A DNA stretch of 64,000 nucleotides from positions 1 through 64,000 of the forward strand of contig NZ_BMXN01000013.1 of the NCBI RefSeq assembly GCF_014651775.1, in the 5' to 3' direction. Positions 17,010 through 26,214 of the stretch are shown piece by piece. The notes below the pieces were generated by a model. It was not told the origin of the DNA and made no database searches. It worked only from the letters and a program-made list of their open reading frames with translations. Source of the stretch: Vreelandella hamiltonii (GTDB lineage Bacteria > Pseudomonadota > Gammaproteobacteria > Pseudomonadales > Halomonadaceae). Each line of letters opens with the position of its first letter. The stretch's first letter is position 1. The position numbers were made by a program, and so were the translations under genes.

Positions 17010-18257
17010 ATGGACACCGCGCAGCCTAACGAATCACACACGCTCAAGAAGTCCCATAAACTGCACAATGTCTGCTATGACATTCGCGGCCCGGTTCTCG
17101 ACCATGCCAAGCGTTTGGAAGAGGAAGGCCAGCGGATTCTCAAGCTGAACATTGGCAATCCGGCCCCCTTTGGTTTCGAGGCACCGGAAGAGATTCTCCA
17201 GGACGTCATGCGCAACCTGCCCACCGCCCAGGGCTACTGTGATTCGAAAGGGCTCTACTCTGCGCGCAAGGCCATCATGCAGGAGTGCCAGCGCAAGCAG
17301 ATCCCCGGCGTCGGTATCGAGGATATCTATATCGGCAACGGCGTGTCCGAGCTGATCGTCATGGCCATGCAGGCGCTGCTCAACGATGGCGATGAAGTAT
17401 TGATCCCGGCACCGGACTACCCGCTCTGGACCGCCGCTGCCCACCTGTCGGGCGGCCACGGCGTTCACTATCTGTGCGACGAGCAGGCCGACTGGGCGCC
17501 GGACATGGCCGACATTCGTGCCAAGGTCACCAGCCGTACCCGGGCCATCGTCATCATCAACCCCAACAACCCCACCGGGGCGGTGTACTCTCCGGAAGTG
17601 GTACGAGAAGTCCTCGAGATCGCCAGACAGCACAACCTGGTGGTGTTCTCCGACGAGATCTACGACAAGATTCTCTACGACGGGGTCGAGCACACAGCTA
17701 CGGGCGCGCTGGCCGACGACGATCAGCTGGTCATCACCATGAACGGGCTTTCCAAGAGCTACCGCTGCGCTGGCTTTCGCTCCGGCTGGATGACCATTTC
17801 CGGCACGCTGGCCAAACAGCGGGCCAAGGACTTCATTCAGGGCCTGACCATGCTGGCCTCCATGCGGCTGTGCGCCAACGTACCTGCCCAGCATGCCATT
17901 CAAACGGCGCTGGGCGGCTACCAGTCCATCAATGACCTGATCCTGCCTGGCGGACGACTGCTGGCGCAGCGGGACATCACCATCGAGAAGCTCAACGCTA
18001 TTCCCGGTGTGTCCTGCGTGACTCCCAAAGGGGCGCTCTACGCGTTTCCGCGCCTGGACCCCAAGGTCTTCAATATCAAGGATGATCAGCAGCTGGTGCT
18101 GGACCTGTTATTGCAAGAAAAGATCCTGCTGGTGCAAGGCACGGCCTTCAACTGGCCAGACCCTGACCACGTGCGCATCGTGACGCTGCCCTGGGCCGAC
18201 CAGCTGGGCGACGCGCTGGATCGCTTTGCCAATTTCCTGTCACGCTATCGGCAGTAG
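17010..18257 (+). CDS. alaA: PLP-dependent aminotransferase, AlaA-like
   Basis: A 415-residue class I/II aminotransferase, near the 405 of E. coli AlaA. The PLP-binding lysine is Lys249 in GLSKSYRCAGFRSGW; NPNNPTGA (184-191) and the SDEIYDKI segment (about 214-221) bind the cofactor. AlaA is the main glutamate-pyruvate aminotransferase making alanine. The N-terminal 15 residues are an extra polar stretch. It stands as a single gene. Confidence 0.88.
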   Translation: MDTAQPNESHTLKKSHKLHNVCYDIRGPVLDHAKRLEEEGQRILKLNIGNPAPFGFEAPEEILQDVMRNLPTAQGYCDSKGLYSARKAIMQECQRKQIPGVGIEDIYIGNGVSELIVMAMQALLNDGDEVLIPAPDYPLWTAAAHLSGGHGVHYLCDEQADWAPDMADIRAKVTSRTRAIVIINPNNPTGAVYSPEVVREVLEIARQHNLVVFSDEIYDKILYDGVEHTATGALADDDQLVITMNGLSKSYRCAGFRSGWMTISGTLAKQRAKDFIQGLTMLASMRLCANVPAQHAIQTALGGYQSINDLILPGGRLLAQRDITIEKLNAIPGVSCVTPKGALYAFPRLDPKVFNIKDDQQLVLDLLLQEKILLVQGTAFNWPDPDHVRIVTLPWADQLGDALDRFANFLSRYRQ

Positions 18258-18277
18258 TTATTTCAGTCTTCATGTCC

Positions 18278-18332
18278 GTCGCTACAGCATTAAAAACAGC
18301 TACTTGAAACTGTAGCGACAGGCACGCATCTA
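18278..18332 (+). promoter_or_regulatory. Candidate heat-shock (sigma-32) promoter with an inverted repeat, ahead of htpX
   Basis: CTTGAAA at 18303-18309 matches the sigma-32 -35 element fully; 14 bases on, ACGCATCTA (18324-18332) matches the -10 CCCCATNTA at most positions. The transcript would start about 45 bases before the htpX ATG. A 10-base inverted repeat, GTCGCTACAG (18278-18287) and CTGTAGCGAC (18310-18319), straddles the -35 and may be an operator or the end of the aminotransferase transcript. Confidence 0.55.
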
Positions 18333-18383
18333 AGCCATATTCCAGCAAGACCCCGTTATAAACCTGAAGGGAGAAACCCACCC

Positions 18384-19289
18384 ATGATGCGAATTATGCT
18401 GTTTCTGGCGACCAACCTCGCCGTCGTACTGGTGGCCAGCTTTACGCTGCGCCTGTTCGGCGTCGAGGGCTATCTGCGCAGCCAGGGAATCAACTTCACT
18501 GGCCTGCTGCTGTTCTGCTTCATCGTCGGCATGGCGGGCTCGATCATCTCGCTGTTCATGTCCAAATGGCTGGCCAAGCGCTCCACGGGCACGGTGATCA
18601 TCGAAACGCCCTCCAATGCCACCGAAAAGTGGCTGGTGGACACCGTGGCCGAGCTTTCCCGTGAAGCCGGGATCAAGGCCCCCGAAGTGGGCATTTTCCC
18701 GGCCCAGCAGTCCAATGCGTTTGCTACCGGCTGGAACAAGAACGACTCGCTGGTAGCCGTCTCGGCGGGCCTGCTCAACCGCATGCGCCCCGAAGAGGTC
18801 CGCGCGGTACTGGCCCACGAGATTGGCCACGTGGCCAACGGTGACATGGTCACCCTGGCGCTGATCCAGGGCGTGGTGAACACCTTCGTGATGTTCTTTG
18901 CCCGTGCCGTCGCCCACCTGATCGACACCTTCCTGAAAAGCCGCAGCGACGGTGAAGGCGGTCTGGGCTTCATGGGTTATTTTGCAGTGGTCATGATTGC
19001 CGAGATCGTGTTTGGCATCATTGCGTCGGCCATCGTGGCGTGGTTCTCGCGCTACCGCGAATACCGCGCCGACGAAGCGGGTGCACGCCTGGCGGGCACC
19101 GGCGCCATGGTCAACGCCCTGGCACGCCTGAAGGCCGAAACCGAAATGCCCGACCAGATGCCCGATCAGATGCGCGCCATGGCCATCACCAAAGGCCAGA
19201 CCCGCTCGCTGATGGAGCGCATGTTCGCCAGCCACCCACCGCTGGACGACCGCATTCGCGCCCTGAAAGAAGCCGCCTACCGTCAGTGA
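18384..19289 (+). CDS. htpX: Membrane-bound zinc protease, heat-shock HtpX
   Basis: A 301-residue M48 peptidase with two N-terminal membrane segments (about 4-22 and 40-58) and two more near 158-180 and 195-215. The zinc site is HEIGH at 145-149, with the third ligand in the YRADEAGA segment near 226. It degrades damaged inner-membrane proteins along with FtsH. The ribosome site GAAGGGAG precedes ATG 18384. Upstream sequence has a good sigma-32 match, in line with its heat-shock role. Confidence 0.96.
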   Translation: MMRIMLFLATNLAVVLVASFTLRLFGVEGYLRSQGINFTGLLLFCFIVGMAGSIISLFMSKWLAKRSTGTVIIETPSNATEKWLVDTVAELSREAGIKAPEVGIFPAQQSNAFATGWNKNDSLVAVSAGLLNRMRPEEVRAVLAHEIGHVANGDMVTLALIQGVVNTFVMFFARAVAHLIDTFLKSRSDGEGGLGFMGYFAVVMIAEIVFGIIASAIVAWFSRYREYRADEAGARLAGTGAMVNALARLKAETEMPDQMPDQMRAMAITKGQTRSLMERMFASHPPLDDRIRALKEAAYRQ

Positions 19290-19319
19290 TGTTGCTAGCC
19301 ACGCCGGTTTCTTAGCACC

Positions 19320-19355
19320 ACGGCGACTTTGATACGCAAGTCTCAAGGTCGCCGT
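19320..19355. terminator. Hairpin between converging htpX and the GGDEF gene
   Basis: ACGGCGACTTT (19320-19330) pairs with AAGGTCGCCGT (19345-19355), 11 pairs with one wobble. It lies between convergent genes and probably stops transcripts from both sides, though neither flank has a strong T-run. Confidence 0.45.
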
Positions 19356-19361
19356 AACGTT

Positions 19362-20324
19362 TCAGACCCATCTCTGATTCGGAAATACTGCGTTGTCAGA
19401 AAGCGACGCACGCACACATCCCCTGCCCGCCGCCTTGGCTGCGTAAAGCTGCTGATCTGCGGCACTTACCAGCATCGATGAAGGATGATCCTTCAAAGAA
19501 AGCGCCGTAGCGACCCCCAGGCTGATGGTGACCACTGGAGCAACCAGCGATTTTTTATGCTCCATGGCCAGCGCCCTGACGGCCAACTCGAGCTCGACGG
19601 CCTTGCGCGTCGCCTCGGCCAGATCAGTGCCCGGCAGCAAACAGGTAAACTCTTCCCCCCCGTAGCGGGCGACCAGGCCATCCGGCCGAGTCAAGTTCGC
19701 CGCCAATGTTGCTGCGATGACTTTGAGACATTCGTCTCCACTGGGATGTCCATAGAAATCGTTGTAGTGCTTGAAGAAGTCTATATCGATGAAGATCATC
19801 GACATCGGCAAGCTTCCCTGTCGGCAGCGCTGCCATTCGATATCCAGCAATGTATTGAAGTAACGCCGATTGGCCACTCCAGTCAGCTCATCTTTGAGCG
19901 CCAGCTCATGAAGGCGCAGGGTTTCCTGCTCACGGCGCTTGATGATCGCTGCAGAGATCCTGAGCGCCGTAGAGCGTAAAAGCTCGGCGCTTTCATCGAG
20001 CATCGCCGGATGAAGAGGGGGCGAGTCTTGCATATCGTGAGCCACGCGAAAGACATGGCCACTGCCCCCCAGGCTTTGAGTGACCAAAAGCCGACGACGG
20101 TGATTGATATACTCGAACGGCGGCGGTGGCGCACCGTCTAACGCCCAGGTGAGATCCAGGGCTCGCTCAGGCAGCAGGCAAGCATTGTAAATATCGCGCG
20201 CGCTGGCGCCCTTGCCTAGCACCTTGACGGCATCGCCAAACTCTTCGATAAACCCTGAGTTCCAGTCGATCAAGCGACCATGGGCATCGAAAACGGCGAC
20301 GCTTTGGGATAACGAGCCACCCAT
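19362..20324 (-). CDS. Diguanylate cyclase with N-terminal PAS-like domain
   Basis: A 320-residue soluble protein. Residues 1-95 have a PAS-like pattern (AVFDAHGRLIDWNSGF), a short helical linker follows, and the GGDEF domain runs from about 145 with DELTGVANRRYF, the metal-binding FIDIDFFKHYN and the active GGEEF at 222-226. The usual inhibitory site RxxD reads RPDG at 213-216, so product inhibition is probably lost. It makes cyclic di-GMP in response to an unknown cytosolic signal. Its ATG directly abuts the stop codon of the MetE-like gene with no base between and no good ribosome site, which indicates translational coupling. Confidence 0.88.
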   Translation of the reverse strand: MGGSLSQSVAVFDAHGRLIDWNSGFIEEFGDAVKVLGKGASARDIYNACLLPERALDLTWALDGAPPPPFEYINHRRRLLVTQSLGGSGHVFRVAHDMQDSPPLHPAMLDESAELLRSTALRISAAIIKRREQETLRLHELALKDELTGVANRRYFNTLLDIEWQRCRQGSLPMSMIFIDIDFFKHYNDFYGHPSGDECLKVIAATLAANLTRPDGLVARYGGEEFTCLLPGTDLAEATRKAVELELAVRALAMEHKKSLVAPVVTISLGVATALSLKDHPSSMLVSAADQQLYAAKAAGRGCVRASLSDNAVFPNQRWV

Positions 20325-21404
20325 TCAAGCCATCCGTGGGGACGTCAGTTGCTCTCGTGCCATGGCCGTTCCCTCCACGCGTGCACGAATCTTGGCGTAA
20401 GCCGTTTCGCGGGAGGTGGACACATCGTCGCAAAATGGTGAGAAACCGCAGTCGTCAGTGGTGCCAAGCTGCTCGAGGGGAATGAAACGTGCGGCCTGAA
20501 GGACCCGTTCGCACACCTCTTCCGGCGTTTCGATACGCGGATGATTGACGTCGATGACACCAATGAAGGCGCGTTGCCAAGGCTTCAAATAGCGCGCGAC
20601 AATCTTGAGCGCACGTTCCGGGTTGGACTCTCCGGCCATCGCGATATAAAAGTTGCCGGCCTTGAGTTCGAAAAGGCTTGGCAAAAGCTCGGCATAATCC
20701 ACATCGGCGCTATGTGTGCAGTCCTGATCGGCCCCGGGGCAGGTATGAACACCGATGCGCTGGCGTTCGTCCTTGGAGAACCTCTCCAGTACGCGGTTAT
20801 TGAGCTCGATGAAGCTGCTCAGTACGCTCCCGCTGGGATCGAGCTTGAGTGCCAATCGCCCTTCGGTGAAGTCGATCTGCACCTTTTGTGCACCCACATC
20901 GAAACAGCCTCGAATCTCCTTTTCCTGCTCATCGATCAGATCGTTCAGAAACGTTTCGCGGTCGTAGCCTTCGAGTTCGTTGACGGGATACATGAGACTC
21001 AGCGCCGAGGCTGAAATGATGGCCTGCTTCATGGGCAAGCTCGTGAGCGGCATGCTCAGCGAAAGCGTGTCAGCAGCAGACAAGGCATAGCGAAATGGCC
21101 CAGCCATCAAACGGGGCAAACGCCGTACATGACCGTCGCTGAAGGGGATTTCGAGGCCATCCGGCGCGAAGTTCTTCCCGCCCTCTACCGAATAGGTTGC
21201 GAAACTATGGGATTTACGTTGTTCGCCATCGGTGATGATAGGAGAGCCCGTCGCCTCGAGTTCTCTGATCGTTTGCTGGATGGCTTCGTAATAAAACGCC
21301 TCCATGGTGGGCTTGTCGATGTCGCCAGCGTCAAACCGCCGCTGCGCTTCCATCAGCTTCTCTGAACGGGGAATACTGCCAATGGATTCTGTAGGTAGTA
21401 TCAT
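20325..21404 (-). CDS. MetE-like, cobalamin-independent methionine synthase family (catalytic domain only)
   Basis: A 359-residue protein corresponding to the C-terminal, zinc-binding half of MetE, which is about 750 residues. The ligands can be placed: His220 and Cys222 in VHTCPG, Glu259 in AGES, Cys319 in TTDDCGFSPF. The start (IGSIPRS) is typical of short homologues such as YxjG. These transfer a methyl group to a thiol; in several short families the donor is not a folate. The donor and acceptor here are unknown. AGGGGG lies 5 bases before ATG 21404. The only partner visible is the diguanylate cyclase fused end to end with it in one transcript. Confidence 0.78.
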   Translation of the reverse strand: MILPTESIGSIPRSEKLMEAQRRFDAGDIDKPTMEAFYYEAIQQTIRELEATGSPIITDGEQRKSHSFATYSVEGGKNFAPDGLEIPFSDGHVRRLPRLMAGPFRYALSAADTLSLSMPLTSLPMKQAIISASALSLMYPVNELEGYDRETFLNDLIDEQEKEIRGCFDVGAQKVQIDFTEGRLALKLDPSGSVLSSFIELNNRVLERFSKDERQRIGVHTCPGADQDCTHSADVDYAELLPSLFELKAGNFYIAMAGESNPERALKIVARYLKPWQRAFIGVIDVNHPRIETPEEVCERVLQAARFIPLEQLGTTDDCGFSPFCDDVSTSRETAYAKIRARVEGTAMAREQLTSPRMA

Positions 21405-21502
21405 TGCTGCCCCCTAGCGTCACTGCGTTTATGTGCCTTCTCGGTAAATATAGTTCGCTTTAGCCAGTGTAAAGAGACATGCATAGCCCCACCAGTAGGT
21501 TT

Positions 21503-22648
21503 TTATTCTAACATTACGCTAAATCCCGCCCCTCTCAGCAGGCTCTCTAGGGGTTGCGCCTGCCCCGACAGCCGAACCGTCAGCGAGGCGAACTCACGTC
21601 GTAACGGGTAGTTCGCCCGACAATCGTCGAAGCCTTTGGCCGTGCCGAAAAGATGCGTCTTGCGAACGAGCGTGTCGTGGTCACGACGAACGTCGTACAC
21701 CGCGCGAATACACAGTTCAAGGGCCTCTTCAGGTGCCAAAGGGGCTTGTAACGTCAGCGAGGCAAGCGCTGGTGGTGGGCAGATATCGGCGAATGCAGGC
21801 CCAGCAGCCATATTGAAATGTTTGGCCAGCGCCTGCTGAATCATCCAGGTGCCGCGCAGCTTGCCGTCCAGGCTATGGCCGGCAATGTGCGGGGTTGCCA
21901 GGGCCACCAGATCCCTCAGGCCGGCATCGATGCCCGGCTCGTCTTCCCACACATCGAGGATGGCGGTGATGTCGCCCTTGCCTGCCAGGCGGCTGCGCAG
22001 TGCCAGCCCATCGATGCAGTCCCCGCGCCCGGCGTTGACCAGCACCGTTTGCGGGGCCAGTTCCTGGAGCCGCTCGGCGTTCAACAAATGGTACGTCGCG
22101 TGGGGGCCGTGCTTGACCAGCGGCGTATGCAGGCAAATGACATCGCATTGCTCGATCAGGGTATCCAGGTCCACGAAGCCCTCAGGGCCTTCCTGCTCGG
22201 CGCGGGGCGGGTCACATACCAGCACTTCCATGCCCAGCGCGCTCAGCCGCGTCAGCAAGCGGCTGCCGACGTTACCGGCCCCGACGACTCCCACACGGCG
22301 CGACAGCAGCGGCCACCCTTCCCGCTCGCTCACGGTCACCAAGCTGCTAAGCACATAGTCCACCACAGCGTCGGCATTACAGCCAGGCGCACTGGCAAAC
22401 CCGATGCCCTGGGCTGAGAGGTAGTTCAAGTCGATATGATCGGTGCCAATGGTGCAGGTGCCGACGAAGGCAACACGGCTGTTGGCTAGCAAGGCCTCAT
22501 CGACCCGGGTGATGGAGCGCACGATGAGCGCGTCGGCATCGGCCACGTCGGCCGCGCGAATCTCGCGCCCGGGCAGGCGGTGCAAGGTGCCCAGCCCGCC
22601 AAAGCACGCGTCGGCGGCGGGGATGTTGGCATCAATGACAAGTTTCAT
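21503..22648 (-). CDS. pdxB: 4-phosphoerythronate dehydrogenase
   Basis: A 381-residue enzyme of the D-isomer 2-hydroxyacid dehydrogenase family; second step of pyridoxal phosphate synthesis. The NAD-binding GVVGAGNVGSRL motif is near 120, and the TCTIGTDHIDL, VNAGRGDCID and HIAGHS (catalytic His) segments are all in place. The C-terminal 100-residue domain (PPPALASLTL onward) is the PdxB-specific dimerisation part, separating it from SerA-like relatives. It diverges from the small WGR-like gene. Confidence 0.96.
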   Translation of the reverse strand: MKLVIDANIPAADACFGGLGTLHRLPGREIRAADVADADALIVRSITRVDEALLANSRVAFVGTCTIGTDHIDLNYLSAQGIGFASAPGCNADAVVDYVLSSLVTVSEREGWPLLSRRVGVVGAGNVGSRLLTRLSALGMEVLVCDPPRAEQEGPEGFVDLDTLIEQCDVICLHTPLVKHGPHATYHLLNAERLQELAPQTVLVNAGRGDCIDGLALRSRLAGKGDITAILDVWEDEPGIDAGLRDLVALATPHIAGHSLDGKLRGTWMIQQALAKHFNMAAGPAFADICPPPALASLTLQAPLAPEEALELCIRAVYDVRRDHDTLVRKTHLFGTAKGFDDCRANYPLRREFASLTVRLSGQAQPLESLLRGAGFSVMLE

Positions 22649-22732
22649 AGGCGTTTTGATTTCCGGGCTTTACAATACGCCCGCAACGGCTTGCTGTGCA
22701 GGCGTGAACATGATGGCGTTAAGGAGATGGGT

Positions 22733-23014
22733 GTGATCGTACGCTGGGAAACCGACCATGACTATGTGTTGGTGCACATTCACCAGGATATGTTCGGCGA
22801 CTGGATTTTCAGCCGCGCCTGGGGGCAGATCGGCACCCAGTTTGGCGGGCTGAAACATCAGTTGGCCGACACCCTGGCGCAGGCACAGATGTGGCTGGAG
22901 GACGAGTCCACCATCCAGACCTCGCGAGGCTTTCGCAAGGTACTGGAAGCCGCCGACCACACCCCCGAAGGCCAGGAGGCCATGCGCCAGCTGTCGCTGC
23001 TGGATGTGCTGTAG
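22733..23014 (+). CDS. Small WGR-like domain protein, hypothetical
   Basis: A 93-residue protein. The GTG at 22733 is preferred because AAGGAG lies 6 bases before it, while the ATG at 22727 directly touches that site. The sequence has an FSRAWGQIGTQFGG stretch followed by a long amphipathic helix and a TSRGF segment, the order of the WGR domain (W-G-R-I-G, then K-x-x-G-Y). The R of WGR is Q here. WGR domains are found on nucleic-acid-linked proteins such as MolR and PARPs. Isolated single-domain copies have no settled role. It diverges from pdxB. Confidence 0.6.
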   Translation: MIVRWETDHDYVLVHIHQDMFGDWIFSRAWGQIGTQFGGLKHQLADTLAQAQMWLEDESTIQTSRGFRKVLEAADHTPEGQEAMRQLSLLDVL

Positions 23015-23020
23015 GCACGC

Positions 23021-23356
23021 CTACCCCAGAAACCGACGCCCATTACGCTGGTGCGCCCCCACTGGGGGCGTCGGGGCTGGCGGGTTGGTCAGGGCCGCCA
23101 GCGCCGCTTCGTCCAGCCAGCCTCGCTGCTCCAGCCATTGGCTCAGCCGCGCCAGGTCGAAGCCCCGGTCCAGCTCTTCGCCCTGCTCATCCAGCAACAC
23201 CGGTATACGCACACCGTAGCGCTCGACCAGCGCGTCGTCTTCGCTGATTTCGATGCGCCGCAAGTCCACTGGCTGGTTGGCCAGGGTGGTCACCAGCGCT
23301 TCGAGTTGAGCGCACAGGTGGCAGCCCAGAGTGGTGTAGATGGAGAGTTTAATCAT
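23021..23356 (-). CDS. Glutaredoxin-family thiol protein (DUF836-like)
   Basis: A 111-residue protein with a thioredoxin-fold start and an active-site pair Cys12-His-Leu-Cys15. The cis-Pro is in GVRIPVLL, as in glutaredoxins. The C-terminal 25 residues are Pro-rich and add nothing recognisable. The ATG lies inside the last codons of rlmL (8 bases overlapped), so it is translated from the rlmL message. It probably acts in disulfide reduction; the target is unknown. Confidence 0.8.
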   Translation of the reverse strand: MIKLSIYTTLGCHLCAQLEALVTTLANQPVDLRRIEISEDDALVERYGVRIPVLLDEQGEELDRGFDLARLSQWLEQRGWLDEAALAALTNPPAPTPPVGAHQRNGRRFLG

Positions 23357-25559
23357 CGGCTCGGCTCTTGATCAAAAAGACGTGATGCAGGTTGGTACGA
23401 CGCTGGAAATCCGGGTCGAAGGTGCGCGCGGTGATCTCCTCCACTGCGTAGCGCTGCACCAGCGCATCGTCCAGTTTGAAACGCCGCTGGTTATTCGAGA
23501 ACACCAGCACGCCACCCGGCGCCAGGCGCGCCATGGCCAGCTCGACCAGCCTTGAGTGATCCCGCTGGATATCCAGCGTATCGCGCATCTTCTTGGAGTT
23601 CGAGAACGTCGGCGGGTCCATGAAGATCAGGTCGAAATCGGCATTGGCCGTTTCCAGCCAGCGGAAGCAGTCGTCCCTGACCACCCGGTGCCGCCGGTGA
23701 TCCAGCTGGTTCAGGCTGAAGTTGTCTCTGGCCCACTCCAGGTAGGTGTTGGACATGTCGACGCTGACGCTGTCGCTGGCCCCGCCTAGCGCGGCCTGGA
23801 CGGTAGCCGTGGCCGTGTAGCAGAACAGGTTCAGGAAGCGCTTGCCGCTGGCCATGTCGCCCAGCATACGCCGCACGGGGCGGTGGTCGAGAAACAGCCC
23901 GGTGTCCAGGTAGTCGCGCAGGTTGACCCACAGCCGCGCACTCCCCTCACGCACTTCGAAACGCTCGCCGCTGGCATCGCGCTTCTGGTACTGGGCGGCG
24001 CCGGTTTGCCGCTCACGACGCTTCACATAAATCTTGCTGGGGTCCACGTCCAGCGCCTCAGGCAGCACTTCCAGCGCGTCGAACAGCCGCTTTTGTGCCT
24101 GAGCAGGGTTCACGGAGCCTGGCGCGGCATACTCCTGCACGTGAACGCGATCGCCATAGCGGTCGATGGCCAGCGCATACTCCGGCATATCGGCATCGTA
24201 GAGGCGATAGCAGGTTTCACCGCTCTGCTTGAGCCACTTTTTCAGGCGTTTCTGGTTCTTTGCCAAGCGGTTGGCAAACATCTGGGCATTTTCCGACACC
24301 GCTGGCTTGGCAGGCCGTTCCGGCGCCAGGGCCTCTGCCGTGGCGGAATCGGTGGGCACGGCAGACTCCCTGGCTGCGCCGATCTGCATCATCAGCAGCT
24401 TGGCATCCAGCGCACCATTCTTTAGCGCATACTGCTTATGGGCGCGCAGCCCCAGGCGATGCCCCAGGTCCGGATTGCCGGTGAACAGCGCCAGCATCCA
24501 GCCGGGGAACAGCGCCTTGGCCTTTTCCCCCAGCTGGGCATAGAGCCTGACCAATTCCGGCAATTCGCCCAAACGCTCGCCGTAGGGCGGGTTGGTGATC
24601 AACAGGCCCTGCTCTGCGGTGAGGTCGGCGGGGCGTGTGAGCTGGGCCAGGCTTTGGCCATGCAGGCTGATCAGCGCAGGAATGCCCGCGCGCATGGCGT
24701 TCGACTTGGCGGCACTCAGCGCTGCAGGGCTTTGGTCGAAGCCGATCAGTGGGTTCCTGCAGCGCTTGCGGCCAATCGACGCCCGCGCTTCGGCTTCGCG
24801 CTTGAGCTCACTCCAGAGCGCAGGCTCATGCCCCGCCCAGCCATGAAAGCCGAAACGCTCACGGTTGAGGTTGGGGGCCTGGTCGGCGGCCATCAACGCG
24901 GCCTCGATCAGCAGGGTGCCAGCCCCGCACAAAGGGTCCAGCAAAGGCTCGCCAGCCTTGGCGCGCTCGGGCCAGCCTGCACGCACCAGCAAGGCAGCGG
25001 CCAGGTTCTCCTTGAGCGGCGCATGCCCGACGTCACGCCGGTAGCCGCGCCGGTGAAGGCTCTCGCCTGAGAGGTCGATACCCAGGCTCAGGTTGGCACG
25101 ATGCAGGTGCGCATAAAGGCGCAGGTCTGGCGTTTTGGTATCCACATTGGGGCGCTCCTGCCCCGAGAGCTGCAGCGAGTCCACCACCCCGTCCTTGACG
25201 GTTTGCGCGCCAAACCGGGTGTGGCGAATGTGCTCGCTACGGCCATGAAAATCCACCGCCAGGGTGCGTCCTGGTGCAAGATGCTGACGCCAGGCAATGC
25301 GTGCCACCACATCGCGCACCTGCTCGGCGGTCTCGATCATGCTTTCCCGGGCCAGCAGCAGAATGACGCGGTTGGCTAGTCGCGACCACAGGCAGACCCG
25401 ATAGGCGGTGGCCTGGTCGGCAGTGAAATAGACACCGGCCACGGTGGTTTTACCAGGCTCGGCGCCCAGCGCTTGCAGCTCGTCTGCCAGCAGGCCTTCG
25501 ATGCCTTTGGGGCAGGTGGCCAGCAGATTCAAAGAGGGTGTTTGGCTCAGCTCGGTCAT
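23349..25559 (-). CDS. rlmL: Bifunctional 23S rRNA methyltransferase RlmKL
   Basis: A 736-residue fusion. The N-terminal half has a THUMP domain, the S-adenosylmethionine motif DPLCGAGTLLIEA near 210 and the catalytic NPPYGERLGE near 330 (m2G2445 formation). The C-terminal half has a second site, LFCYTATATVQA near 590, and DPPTFSNSKKM near 650 (m7G2069). This is the usual gammaproteobacterial arrangement and length. The linker about 395-430 is Ala/Pro-rich. It overlaps the glutaredoxin gene at the 3' end. Confidence 0.96.
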   Translation of the reverse strand: MTELSQTPSLNLLATCPKGIEGLLADELQALGAEPGKTTVAGVYFTADQATAYRVCLWSRLANRVILLLARESMIETAEQVRDVVARIAWRQHLAPGRTLAVDFHGRSEHIRHTRFGAQTVKDGVVDSLQLSGQERPNVDTKTPDLRLYAHLHRANLSLGIDLSGESLHRRGYRRDVGHAPLKENLAAALLVRAGWPERAKAGEPLLDPLCGAGTLLIEAALMAADQAPNLNRERFGFHGWAGHEPALWSELKREAEARASIGRKRCRNPLIGFDQSPAALSAAKSNAMRAGIPALISLHGQSLAQLTRPADLTAEQGLLITNPPYGERLGELPELVRLYAQLGEKAKALFPGWMLALFTGNPDLGHRLGLRAHKQYALKNGALDAKLLMMQIGAARESAVPTDSATAEALAPERPAKPAVSENAQMFANRLAKNQKRLKKWLKQSGETCYRLYDADMPEYALAIDRYGDRVHVQEYAAPGSVNPAQAQKRLFDALEVLPEALDVDPSKIYVKRRERQTGAAQYQKRDASGERFEVREGSARLWVNLRDYLDTGLFLDHRPVRRMLGDMASGKRFLNLFCYTATATVQAALGGASDSVSVDMSNTYLEWARDNFSLNQLDHRRHRVVRDDCFRWLETANADFDLIFMDPPTFSNSKKMRDTLDIQRDHSRLVELAMARLAPGGVLVFSNNQRRFKLDDALVQRYAVEEITARTFDPDFQRRTNLHHVFLIKSRADD

Positions 25560-25969
25560 GTTCTTCGCCGCGCGTCACCGCGCGATATTCCTGTATATGT
25601 CAAATGAGTTTACGTCTTATGACAATTTGATGGTCGACAAGTGACCCCATGATGGTCTATCAATAAAAGGGTAGCTACTAAAAACGCATGCGTTGCTTGT
25701 CTGGGTCATTACTGTGCACTTCCGCAAGGAGACTCCTGTAACGACCCACGGCTTGTCGAGTCGGCGGCTTTACCTGTTCAGCACGTGAGTGCTAGACACC
25801 AAGGTACTGGCGAAGACTCACTCTTGGACTTGAAGTCACCTCTCGAAGCAGAGTTGGCAGCAATGGTTGGCGTCGTGATGACGCTTGAAAGGAGCTCGGT
25901 AGACAATGAGCTGCCCGTTTGCTGGCCATTTGCTTCTTATCAAAGGTTTTCGTGAAAAGAGGTTAGCCA
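25560..25969. other. 410-base gap between rlmL and rmf
   Basis: It must contain the divergent promoters for rlmL and rmf. A 27-codon ORF at 25905-25988 overlapping the rmf start has only a distant ribosome site and no recognised sequence. I could not place a known RNA family. An unusually long rmf leader is possible. Confidence 0.4.
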
Positions 25970-26179
25970 ATGAAACGACAAAAACGTGATCGCTTCCAGC
26001 GGGCTTATGTTCACGGCTATAAAGCGGGTATTACGGGTCGCTCCCGTGATGATTGCCCCAGTCAAGATGTCAATTTACGCGAATACTGGATGAGCGGTTG
26101 GCGTGAAGGTCGCGGAGACCAGTGGGATGGCATGGTCGGCGTTTCCGGCATCCATAAAAACCCCATGGTCATGACCTGA
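25970..26179 (+). CDS. rmf: Ribosome modulation factor
   Basis: A 69-residue basic protein. It starts MKRQKRDRFQRAYVHGYKAG and keeps the family's WMSGWREGR core, which drives 100S ribosome dimer formation in stationary phase. The N-terminal half binds near the anti-Shine-Dalgarno region of 16S rRNA. The C-terminal extension of about 12 residues beyond E. coli Rmf is common outside the enterics. A strong terminator follows. Confidence 0.95.
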   Translation: MKRQKRDRFQRAYVHGYKAGITGRSRDDCPSQDVNLREYWMSGWREGRGDQWDGMVGVSGIHKNPMVMT

Positions 26180-26214
26180 TTTATTTACCTTTTACACGGA
26201 CATTTGGAGTACGG

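Noticed and set aside
25905..25988. A 27-codon ORF overlapping the rmf start, a possible leader peptide
   Set aside because: The ribosome site is 12 bases away and the sequence is not recognisable; kept only as a remark.
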